A stretch of DNA of 64,000 bases, from contig CAJMSH010000001.1 in assembly GCA_905216055.1 (NCBI GenBank), positions 186,001-250,000 of the forward strand, written 5' to 3'. The position numbers and the translations under genes are program-made. Positions 8,736 through 15,849 of this stretch are shown here, piece by piece. Every line of letters begins with the position of its first letter. Position 1 is the first letter of the stretch. The notes beneath the pieces were generated by a model. It was not told the origin of the DNA. It worked only from the letters and a program-made list of their open reading frames with translations, and did no database searches. This stretch comes from an uncultured bacterium. Its GTDB lineage: Bacteria; Cyanobacteriota; Vampirovibrionia; Gastranaerophilales; Gastranaerophilaceae.

Positions 8736-9470
8736 ATGAGAGTTGCTATTTTATCTGATATTCATGGAAATGTTCAGGCTTTAGAAGCTGTAATGAAAGA
8801 TATTAAAGAAAATAAATGTGAAAAAGTTTTATGTTTGGGAGATTTAGCAATGGCAGGTCCTCAACCTGATAAGGCTATTGATTTTGTTAGAGAACAAAAT
8901 AATTGGGAAGTTATCCAGGGTAATACAGATAAAATGATTGCAGATTTCTCGCCTGAAATTTTAGAGAATGCAAAAAATAATTTTCCGGTAATGGGGAATG
9001 CTTTGGCAGATGATGTAAAACTTCTTGATGATGATAGAAAAGAATTTTTAAAAAATTTACCTGCCCAAAAAGAATTAGAAATTGAAGGGGTTAAAATCTT
9101 GCTAGTTCATGGTTCTCCAAGACGTAATAATGAAGATATTTTGCCAAACCAGCCTTTGTCAAAGATAGAGGAAATATTGGAAGGTGTTAGTGCTGATTTA
9201 ATTTTTTGCGGGCACACTCATATTCCTGCAGGTTATCAGACAAATAAAAGGCAGACTGTTGTAAATGTCGGAAGTGTCGGACGTCCTATGACAAAAGAAC
9301 CAAAATCTTGTTATGTAATTGCAGATTTTGAAAATGGCGGTTTTTCAATTGAACACAGATTCGTTGATTACGATAGAGATTTAGCTGCAAAATTGATGAG
9401 AGAAAGACGCTTTGATGGCGCTGATAAAATCGCTAATATGATTTTACAGCCCGGAGAAAGACATATTTAA
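8736..9470 (+). CDS. Calcineurin-like metallophosphoesterase, YfcE/MJ0936-like
   Basis: A cytoplasmic two-metal phosphoesterase of 244 residues. All five blocks are visible: SDIHGN near the N-terminus, LCLGDLAM, IQGNTD (Asn ligand, here with Asp instead of His after it), LLVHGSPR and FCGHTHIPA with the metal His pair. The family includes phosphodiesterases and nucleotidases of unclear natural substrate. A strong GGAGGGTG site precedes the ATG. It is divergent from ispG and convergent with the gene ending at 9475. Confidence 0.85.
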   Translation: MRVAILSDIHGNVQALEAVMKDIKENKCEKVLCLGDLAMAGPQPDKAIDFVREQNNWEVIQGNTDKMIADFSPEILENAKNNFPVMGNALADDVKLLDDDRKEFLKNLPAQKELEIEGVKILLVHGSPRRNNEDILPNQPLSKIEEILEGVSADLIFCGHTHIPAGYQTNKRQTVVNVGSVGRPMTKEPKSCYVIADFENGGFSIEHRFVDYDRDLAAKLMRERRFDGADKIANMILQPGERHI

Positions 9471-9474
9471 TAAA

Positions 9475-9954
9475 TTACATCTTAATTTTTAAATCTTTGC
9501 TTGCTCTGTTAATTAATTCAGGAAGTATTTTTTCATATAATTCAACTTGGCGAGGATTTCTTACTTTAGTTCCGTTTTCCAAGATTTCTCCATTATTGTT
9601 AACTATGAACATAATGTGTTGTGTAGTATCGTCATTTCTGAAATCTGAATATTGGACTACCAAATTGCGCATATCAGGATTTTCTTTATTCGCAATTGAA
9701 ACTAAATTAAATTTTTCAACATCAGGAGTGCTAAATTTATAAATTTTATTGAGTTGAAGTTTTTGCGCAAAGTTTTGAACTAATTCAGTGCTTTCTTTTG
9801 ATAATTTTGTTAGATTTTGAGCTTTGCCGGAAAAAGATACACTATCGCAAGAGCTGAAATTAGGTTTAGGAGTGCAGCAACGTTTGCTGTGGACTTGGTT
9901 GTTATTTGAAATGTAATTGTTAGAAAAATTAATGCTTCTTAAGTTTGTTATCAT
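9475..9954 (-). CDS. Unknown protein with Asn-rich N-terminus and SFSG tag
   Basis: The 159 residues begin with a disordered Asn/Ser-rich stretch containing RCCTPKP and then DSVSFSGKAQNL near residue 40. No signal peptide or membrane helix is seen. The rest (about 45-159) is a compact-looking alpha/beta segment with VVQYSDFRNDDTTQHIMFIV and NGEILENGTK. The SFSG tag recurs in other unrelated proteins of this window. Function is unknown; I infer a lineage-specific family. Confidence 0.6.
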   Translation of the reverse strand: MITNLRSINFSNNYISNNNQVHSKRCCTPKPNFSSCDSVSFSGKAQNLTKLSKESTELVQNFAQKLQLNKIYKFSTPDVEKFNLVSIANKENPDMRNLVVQYSDFRNDDTTQHIMFIVNNNGEILENGTKVRNPRQVELYEKILPELINRASKDLKIKM

Positions 9955-10102
9955 ACTTTTTCACCTTTCGTATTTTTTTAAAACACCAAAAAAAATTTTT
10001 TGCTATTATACTTAAAAATTCTTTACATAAAGCGTGTTTAATTTTTTAACTTTGATAAAATTTTTATTTGTGTTAGTATAACAATTATTAGAGGAAGTTT
10101 TT

Positions 10103-11107
10103 ATGTATATAAATAAAGAACAGCTTGTTTCTTATATAAAAAAACTAAGTGAACCTAAAGTTTTAGTAATTGGTGATTTAGCAATTGACGAAATGGTTTA
10201 TGGAAATGCAGAAAGAATTTCCAGAGAAGCCCCTGTTTTGATTTTGCTTCATTCCGAAACTAAATTGATTTTGGGTGCTGCTTCAAATGCTGCTCATAAC
10301 GTATCTACCTTAAACGATGGCAAAGTTAGTGTAATTGGTGTATGTGGAGATGATTTTCAAGCTGGTCAGTTGAGAGAAACTTTTGAAGAAGCTAATGTAA
10401 ATTGCGGTCTTTTAGTTGTAGATCCGAAAAGAAAAACTACTACAAAAACAAGGATTTCAGGTTCAATAACAACTTCTATTACTCAACAGATAGTCAGAAT
10501 TGACAGACAAACAAATGAAATGCTTAGCCCTGAAATTGAAGATGAAGTTTTAAAACAAATTGAAAGAGCAGTTCCTGAATTTGATGCTGTTATTTTATCA
10601 AATTATCACATCGGAACTTTGACTCCTAAAATTATTCAAGAAACAATAAGATTGGCAAATCAATATAACAAGGTTGTTGTTGTCGATGCTCAAAAAGATC
10701 TTGAAATTTATAAAAATGTAACTTCTATGACTCCAAACCTTCCTGATACTCAAAAATCAGTTGGTTTTTCTATTGAATCTGAAGAAGATTTACAGCGTGC
10801 CGGTGATAAACTTTTGGATCAGACAAATGCTAAATCTGTATTGATTACTTGCGGTGCTGATGGAATGTTTGTCGCTAGAGGTCATGGAAATTATGCAAAG
10901 ATTCCTGTTTTTAACAAATCAGAAGTATTTGATGTTACAGGTGCGGGAGATACGGTTACTGCTGTTTATACTCTTGCATTAGCTGCAGGTGCTGATCCTG
11001 TGTATGCTGCTATAATTGGTAATATCGCAGCAAGTTTGGTTGTAAAACAATTCGGTTGTGCAACTACTACTGTTGAAGAAATTTTAAATGCCGTTGAAAC
11101 TTTATAG
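10103..11107 (+). CDS. D-glycero-beta-D-manno-heptose-7-phosphate kinase (HldE kinase domain alone)
   Basis: A pfkB/ribokinase-fold sugar kinase of 334 residues that matches the N-terminal (kinase) half of HldE/RfaE. It has VIGDLAIDEMVYGNAERIS, EAPVLIL, the GAASNAAHNVS sugar-binding block and the GAGDTVTAVY catalytic Asp motif near the C-terminus. It would phosphorylate heptose-7-phosphate at C1 for LPS core ADP-heptose. The adenylyltransferase half of HldE is absent here and would have to be encoded elsewhere. Start ATG has an AGAGGAAG site. It heads a run with a DUF4330-like gene and an O-antigen ligase. Confidence 0.85.
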   Translation: MYINKEQLVSYIKKLSEPKVLVIGDLAIDEMVYGNAERISREAPVLILLHSETKLILGAASNAAHNVSTLNDGKVSVIGVCGDDFQAGQLRETFEEANVNCGLLVVDPKRKTTTKTRISGSITTSITQQIVRIDRQTNEMLSPEIEDEVLKQIERAVPEFDAVILSNYHIGTLTPKIIQETIRLANQYNKVVVVDAQKDLEIYKNVTSMTPNLPDTQKSVGFSIESEEDLQRAGDKLLDQTNAKSVLITCGADGMFVARGHGNYAKIPVFNKSEVFDVTGAGDTVTAVYTLALAAGADPVYAAIIGNIAASLVVKQFGCATTTVEEILNAVETL

Positions 11108-11140
11108 GTATTTAATTTTAAATTTACGGAGAGAACTTTT

Positions 11141-11704
11141 ATGGAAAATTTATGTAATTGTGTAAAAAAATTTAAGCCGGTTGATTTAATTATTATTGCC
11201 GGAGTGATTATTGCTTTGATTGTAGGCTTTTTTACTTACAAAAACTTTAGACAAACAGCGTCTAAACAAATCGAAGCTACTTCAAAAATCTCTTTTCAGG
11301 TTTATATAAGAGGAGTTACGTTGACCGGCTCTGAAATACCTTTAAGAGCTAATGAAAAAACATTTATTAGTATTAGAAACGTTCCTTATTCTGATTTGGA
11401 TATTTTGGCTGTTAAAGCTGACAGAAAAAAGGTTGTTTTACCGACTTTAAATGGCAAGAAGGTTATGGTTGTTGAAGATCCTTCTCAAGCTTATGTGTAT
11501 GATATGATTGTTACTCTTTCAGATACTGCAAAAATTACAAAAGATGGTGCTGTTGTTGGCGGTAACAAAATTAAAATGGGCTTGCCTATTACTTTGGAAG
11601 GAAAAGATTACAAATTTAACGGTACTGTTTCTGACTTAAAGGTTATGCCTGTTAGCGATGATGAAAAATTAAATAGTGCATTAGAAGCGAATGATGATGT
11701 TTAA
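11141..11704 (+). CDS. DUF4330-like single-pass membrane protein
   Basis: A short cytoplasmic stretch with KKFKPVDLIIIAGV leads into one membrane helix (about residues 15-37). The remaining 150 residues would be periplasmic beta-rich sequence (ISFQVYIRGVTLTG, FISIRNVPYSDLDILAV). The layout resembles DUF4330 proteins known from cyanobacteria and relatives, whose role is unknown. The GGAGAG site fits the ATG. The gene overlaps the following O-antigen ligase start by 14 nt, which implies translational coupling and a surface-polysaccharide role. Confidence 0.55.
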   Translation: MENLCNCVKKFKPVDLIIIAGVIIALIVGFFTYKNFRQTASKQIEATSKISFQVYIRGVTLTGSEIPLRANEKTFISIRNVPYSDLDILAVKADRKKVVLPTLNGKKVMVVEDPSQAYVYDMIVTLSDTAKITKDGAVVGGNKIKMGLPITLEGKDYKFNGTVSDLKVMPVSDDEKLNSALEANDDV

Positions 11705-13022
11705 TAGTTTAATAAAATTTACTCAAGAAAAAACAAAATATTTATATAATAACAGTGTATTTTTACAAAATATAGATAAATTAATCTTTGGCTCAATAAT
11801 TGTTGTATTTTTATTGTCAACTGTTGCGTCATCAGATGTAATCGGGTTTATCGCACTTATTACCTTTTTCTTAACTGTTATAAAGGTAATGACTAAACCG
11901 GATGAGACAATTAATTGTAAAAGTTTTGAATTATGGTTGTGGGCTTATTTTATGATTGTTGTGATAAGCCTTGCTGGATCTACTTTGTTCCATTTGAGTT
12001 TAAAAGGATTTTTCAAAACATTTACATATCTTGGATTTTATTTTTCAGTAGCTCAATTTTTAAAAAATAATAAGGATAAAATCCCTTTTATATTAGGAAC
12101 AATCGGCTTATGTATAAGCTTTGAAGCTGTTACGGGATTTTTGCAAAATTTTGCTCAGGTTGATGAAATTTCAACTTGGCAAGATGTTTCAAATATAAAT
12201 CCTGAAGATGTAATGACAAGGGTTTACGGAACATTGAAACCTTATAATCCGAATTTGCTAGGCGGATATTTTGTTGCAGGAATTCCTGCATTGTATGGAT
12301 TGGCTGCGACTTATTTAGTTGATAAGAAATATAAGTATTCATTATTATGGATAGTTTTGGCTTTATTTTCTTCATTAACATTATTTTTAACAGGATGCCG
12401 CGGATCATATATCGGAATGATGGTTATCATGGTCGGAATGTTTGCTGTTTCAGCTAAATATTTGTGGCAAAATTATAAGCAAATTTATTTGTCAGTTCTT
12501 GGTGCAATAATTGCTTTTGCAACTTTTGTTTTAATTTGTGTTTCTTCTTTAAGAACAAGAGTTTTATCAATATTTGCTATGAGGCAGGATTCATCAAATT
12601 CTTTCAGATTTAATGTTTACCATTCATCATTGCAAATGTTTAAAGATAACTGGCTTTTAGGTATTGGTGTCGGAAACCAAAATTTTCGTGAAATATATGG
12701 TTTGTATATGAAAACGGGCTTTGATGCTTTGAGTGCTTATAACATCTTTTTAGAAATTGCTGTTGAAAGCGGTATTTTTGCATTAATTGCATTTGTAGGA
12801 TTTTTGATAACTTTAATTAAAAACGGAATTAATTTTATATTAAAATCTGCTGATACAAAATCTGTTATTATTGTTGCAGTAGCAGTAATTTCAATAATTG
12901 CTGTATGTATTCATGGACTTGTTGATACAGTATTTTTCAGACCGCAAATCCAGTTCGTATTTTGGACTATGGTTGCAGTTTTATCTGCAAGTCTTGATAA
13001 TACAAAAGTTTATGAATGTTAA
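11691..13022 (+). CDS. O-antigen ligase/polymerase family membrane protein
   Basis: About a dozen membrane helices in 443 residues. The long periplasmic loop before the last helices holds SLRTRVLSIF, SFRFNVYHSSLQMFKDNWLLG and GIGVGNQNF, and RGSYIG lies in the helix before; these are typical of the Wzy_C/WaaL superfamily. Such proteins attach or polymerise surface glycans on lipid carriers on the periplasmic side. Three ATGs are in tandem at the start; the overlap with the upstream gene makes the exact one uncertain. Ligase and polymerase cannot be told apart from sequence. Confidence 0.85.
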   Translation: MMMFNSLIKFTQEKTKYLYNNSVFLQNIDKLIFGSIIVVFLLSTVASSDVIGFIALITFFLTVIKVMTKPDETINCKSFELWLWAYFMIVVISLAGSTLFHLSLKGFFKTFTYLGFYFSVAQFLKNNKDKIPFILGTIGLCISFEAVTGFLQNFAQVDEISTWQDVSNINPEDVMTRVYGTLKPYNPNLLGGYFVAGIPALYGLAATYLVDKKYKYSLLWIVLALFSSLTLFLTGCRGSYIGMMVIMVGMFAVSAKYLWQNYKQIYLSVLGAIIAFATFVLICVSSLRTRVLSIFAMRQDSSNSFRFNVYHSSLQMFKDNWLLGIGVGNQNFREIYGLYMKTGFDALSAYNIFLEIAVESGIFALIAFVGFLITLIKNGINFILKSADTKSVIIVAVAVISIIAVCIHGLVDTVFFRPQIQFVFWTMVAVLSASLDNTKVYEC

Positions 13023-13100
13023 GCTTATATAAAGACATGGATTTCGTGTGGTAAACTATTATTATAGGCTATATTTGAATGGCATGAAAAGGAGAGAAAT

Positions 13101-14225
13101 ATGATACCTATTTTTGATTCAAAACGTCAATATGCAGCTATTGGCTCAGAAGTTGAAAAAGCTGTATGCGAAGTTTTACGTTCAGGATCTTATATTCTTG
13201 GACAAAATTGTAAAGCTTTCGAACAGGAAATGGCAGATTTTATTGGTTGTAAATATACAGTAGGCCTTAATTCAGGTACAGATGCTTTACATATTGCATT
13301 ACGTGCATTAGATATTGGAAAAGGCGATGAAGTAATAACAGTTGCATTTACATTTGTTGCTACTACTGAAGCTATAGGTATAGTTGGTGCAAAACCTGTT
13401 TTTGTTGACATTGATAAGGATACTTTTAACTTAGATGCATCAAAATTAGAAGCTGCAATTACACCAAGAACAAAAGCTATTATACCTGTTCACTTGTACG
13501 GTCAACCTTGTGATATGGATACTATTATGGCTGTTGCTAAAAAACATAATTTACATGTTATTGAAGATTGTTGTCAAGCAATTGGTGCATTGTATAAAGG
13601 CAAAATGGTAGGTACTTTTGGTGATTTTGGTTGCTTAAGTTTCTATCCTACTAAAAATTTAGGCGGTATGGGTGACGGAGGTCTTCTTATGACAAATGAT
13701 GAAAAGTTAAGAGATAGAGCCGTTGCTTTGAGAAATCACGGTGGAGCTATTCGTTATCACCATGATGAAATCGGTGTAAATAGCCGTCTTGATGAAATTC
13801 AAGCAGCAATATTACGTGTAAAATTGCCTCATGTAAAAGATTGGAATGAAGCTAGACGTAAACACGCTTATTATTATAATGAATTATTTAAAGATTGTGC
13901 AGATATTCAGACTCCTAAAGAATTAGATAATACATATTGTGTTTACCATCAATATACAGTAAAAATTCCAAACAGAGATGAAGTTCATAAAATGCTTCAA
14001 GAAAGAGGAATTGGTGCAATGCTTTATTACCCTATTCCTTTACACTTGCAAAAAGTTCATGAATATTTGGGTGTAGGTAAAGGTTCATTACCGGTATCTG
14101 AAAAGAATACTGAAATGGTAATTTCACTTCCAATGTTCCCAGAACTTACTGAAGAAGAACAAAAAACAGTTGCTTCTACATTGATTGATTGTATTGAAAA
14201 ATCAAAATCAAAAGCTGCTGTATAG
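13101..14225 (+). CDS. DegT/DnrJ/EryC1/StrS-family PLP aminotransferase
   Basis: A 374-residue sugar aminotransferase of the type that aminates nucleotide-linked keto sugars for surface glycans. Visible are GLNSGTDALHIAL (cofactor phosphate), VHLYGQPCDMD, IEDCCQAIGA with Asp156 binding the pyridine nitrogen, and SFYPTKNLGGMGDGG with Lys185 as the expected Schiff-base lysine. NSRLDEIQAAILRVKL and YYPIPLHLQ complete the family pattern. GGAGAG precedes the ATG. The O-antigen ligase upstream supports a role in O-antigen or capsule sugars. The exact sugar cannot be told. Confidence 0.9.
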   Translation: MIPIFDSKRQYAAIGSEVEKAVCEVLRSGSYILGQNCKAFEQEMADFIGCKYTVGLNSGTDALHIALRALDIGKGDEVITVAFTFVATTEAIGIVGAKPVFVDIDKDTFNLDASKLEAAITPRTKAIIPVHLYGQPCDMDTIMAVAKKHNLHVIEDCCQAIGALYKGKMVGTFGDFGCLSFYPTKNLGGMGDGGLLMTNDEKLRDRAVALRNHGGAIRYHHDEIGVNSRLDEIQAAILRVKLPHVKDWNEARRKHAYYYNELFKDCADIQTPKELDNTYCVYHQYTVKIPNRDEVHKMLQERGIGAMLYYPIPLHLQKVHEYLGVGKGSLPVSEKNTEMVISLPMFPELTEEEQKTVASTLIDCIEKSKSKAAV

Positions 14226-14243
14226 TTAGTTAATATGTAAAAC

Positions 14244-14285
14244 AAAAAGGCGATACTTTAATTAATTAAAAGTATCGCCTTTTTT
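14244..14285. terminator. Bidirectional terminator between convergent genes
   Basis: AAAAAGGCGATACTTT (14244-14259) pairs with AAAGTATCGCCTTTTT (14270-14285), a 16-bp perfect stem with A and T tails. It serves the aminotransferase gene and the small gene ending at 14284, whose stop codon sits at the end of the stem. Confidence 0.9.
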
Positions 14286-14571
14286 ATGCTGTAAATACTC
14301 TTGTAGCTGTTTCCGGTGGCCTGAAAAACGGATTTAATCCAACGTTATTTCCACCATCGTTAAATGTTATATCAAAATTTCTTGAATCAAATTTTGTTGT
14401 AGTGTGCTGCGCCGTAATTCCTAAAAACTGTGTTTGATTATTAAATTGTGATACTTTGCTGTAATCATAATCTGTGTTTTGCAGAGTAATTTTTTCAACA
14501 GCAGAGGTCGATACAGGATTTACTCCCGATATTGCTTCTATTCCGTTTAATCCGCCTTGACCGTTTGCCAT
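14284..14571 (-). CDS. Small unknown protein (95 aa)
   Basis: A polar protein with no membrane helix, signal peptide or Cys. It opens with a Gly/Asn-rich stretch (ANGQGGLNGIEAISG) and has LQNTDYDYSKVSQFNNQTQF in the middle. The AGAGGA-like site upstream fits the ATG. It follows the 88-residue gene by 12 nt on the same strand, so the two are probably co-transcribed. I recognise no family. Confidence 0.5.
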   Translation of the reverse strand: MANGQGGLNGIEAISGVNPVSTSAVEKITLQNTDYDYSKVSQFNNQTQFLGITAQHTTTKFDSRNFDITFNDGGNNVGLNPFFRPPETATRVFTA

Positions 14572-14583
14572 AGTATCCTCTTT

Positions 14584-14850
14584 TTATGCAAATAAATTTA
14601 ATGTTCTTTTGACTTCTGTAATCATTCCTGATTCATCTTTTGTGTATTCTGTTGGAGCTTCTCCGTTTACCTGTCCGACGTAATCGTATGAAGGATATTG
14701 CCATAAGCCCATACTTCTTGTATTGGCAAACGGGTTTTCGCCTCCGACTGCCATCGTGGAATTTTTACTTATATCGCGATATAGTGACACTGCTTCAACG
14801 GGTAATGTTTTTTGCCGATATACCGCATCAATTTTACCAATTGCATTCAT
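14584..14850 (-). CDS. Small unknown protein (88 aa)
   Basis: A soluble protein starting MNAIGKIDAVYRQKTLPVE with aromatic and Pro-containing middle (SMGLWQYPSYDYVG) and a Glu/Lys-rich end. An AGGAAG site lies upstream of the ATG. Both this and the next gene have terminal stretches rich in Asn, Gly and Ser. No family recognised; it is the first gene of a two-gene unit. Confidence 0.5.
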   Translation of the reverse strand: MNAIGKIDAVYRQKTLPVEAVSLYRDISKNSTMAVGGENPFANTRSMGLWQYPSYDYVGQVNGEAPTEYTKDESGMITEVKRTLNLFA

Positions 14851-15008
14851 GGTTAATCTTCCTATTAAATACGTTATATATATAAAGTATATAACTTCTT
14901 AAAAATTGCTATTTGTGAAATCTATCCCTTAATATAAGTTAATATATCCAATGGCAATATTACATACCCAGAAAAATAAAAAAACTAACATTATATTAAG
15001 TTTTGTAA

Positions 15009-15025
15009 AGTGTAAATTCTACACT
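15009..15025. repeat. Perfect inverted repeat AGTGTA-N5-TACACT
   Basis: AGTGTA (15009-15014), AATTC, TACACT (15020-15025). It lies in a 370-nt gap, upstream of the small-gene pair on the minus strand and about 60 nt before the small-RNA promoter. It has the form of an operator for a dimeric repressor. A related but weaker AGTGT/ACACT hairpin is inside the candidate RNA (15116-15132). Confidence 0.4.
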
Positions 15026-15070
15026 ATATGAGGGTTTTCAGATTTCAGTAAAATTTATTAAATCATTCTA

Positions 15071-15099
15071 TTGACATTTAAAATGTTATATGCAATAAT
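15071..15099 (+). promoter_or_regulatory. Promoter of a candidate small RNA
   Basis: TTGACA (15071-15076), 17 nt, AATAAT (15094-15099) preceded by TGC as an extended -10. No coding start follows; a strong terminator ends at about 15246. Confidence 0.6.
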
Positions 15100-15105
15100 A
15101 ATTAC

Positions 15106-15246
15106 ATAAGATTTAAGTGTAGTCGAAACACTAAATATAAATAGATTCATTAACCCCAAAAACATATAAACTCCTAAATAATAAACACTAAAAGAGACCA
15201 TTAGGATGCAGAAAACGACCCACTCAGAGATGAGTGGTTTTTTTTA
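15106..15246 (+). ncRNA. Candidate small RNA of about 140 nt
   Basis: The interval lies between a near-consensus promoter and a strong plus-strand terminator (CCACTCA 15220-15226, GAGA, TGAGTGG 15231-15237, then T8). It holds two further hairpins: AGTGT/ACACT at 15116-15132, and TCCTAA (15172-15177) with TTAGGA (15201-15206). No open frame with a ribosome site is visible inside. The downstream gene rsmG is on the opposite strand, so the terminator is not explained by it. I do not recognise a known RNA family. Confidence 0.55.
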
Positions 15247-15255
15247 TATATATGT

Positions 15256-15849
15256 TTATTTTGTGATAATAATTAAATTCCTTGTATGATTTTCTTCAAG
15301 GGGAAGATTATATTGGATAATATCAATTACTTTTGCTTTGTTTTTCTTTAAAATTGTTTGAGCTTCTTTTATTTCTTCTTCTGTACGGATAGATTTATAT
15401 GCTATAAAGTAGCTGTTTTTATTTAAAAGAGGCATTGCATAACCTGTTATAACTTTTAGGGGAGCAACTGCTCGAGAGGTTATTATATCGAACTTTTCTT
15501 TTATATTTTCTACTCTTTCGCATATTGTATGAAGATTTTTGATATTCAATTCCGTTTTGATATTTTCTATTGCTTTAATTTTTTTTTGTATGCTATCAAG
15601 CGCGAAAACTTCTATTTCCGGGTGAGTCAGGGCTATCGGAACAGATGGGAAACCTCCTCCTGTACCTATATCAAGAAGTTTTTTGTATGTGGCAGACGGA
15701 TATTTCTCAAAAAATTTTTCTATTGAGAGGCTGTCATATATATGTTTTTCCCATAAAAGTTTCTCATCATTTTTTGAAACTAAATTCAGTTTTGAATTTT
15801 GATTAAGAAAAACTTTTATATAGTTGTCAAAATCTTCTTTTTTTATCAT
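15256..15849 (-). CDS. rsmG: 16S rRNA (guanine527-N7)-methyltransferase
   Basis: RsmG (GidB) methylates N7 of G527 in the 530 loop of 16S rRNA using SAM. LLDIGTGGGFPSVPIAL is the SAM-binding glycine motif. VFALDSIQKK binds the ribose, and FDIITSRAVAPL is the usual catalytic-region block. Length of 197 residues is slightly short but normal. It overlaps the end of the upstream TPR gene by 4 nt and so is the second gene of that transcript. Confidence 0.93.
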   Translation of the reverse strand: MIKKEDFDNYIKVFLNQNSKLNLVSKNDEKLLWEKHIYDSLSIEKFFEKYPSATYKKLLDIGTGGGFPSVPIALTHPEIEVFALDSIQKKIKAIENIKTELNIKNLHTICERVENIKEKFDIITSRAVAPLKVITGYAMPLLNKNSYFIAYKSIRTEEEIKEAQTILKKNKAKVIDIIQYNLPLEENHTRNLIIITK

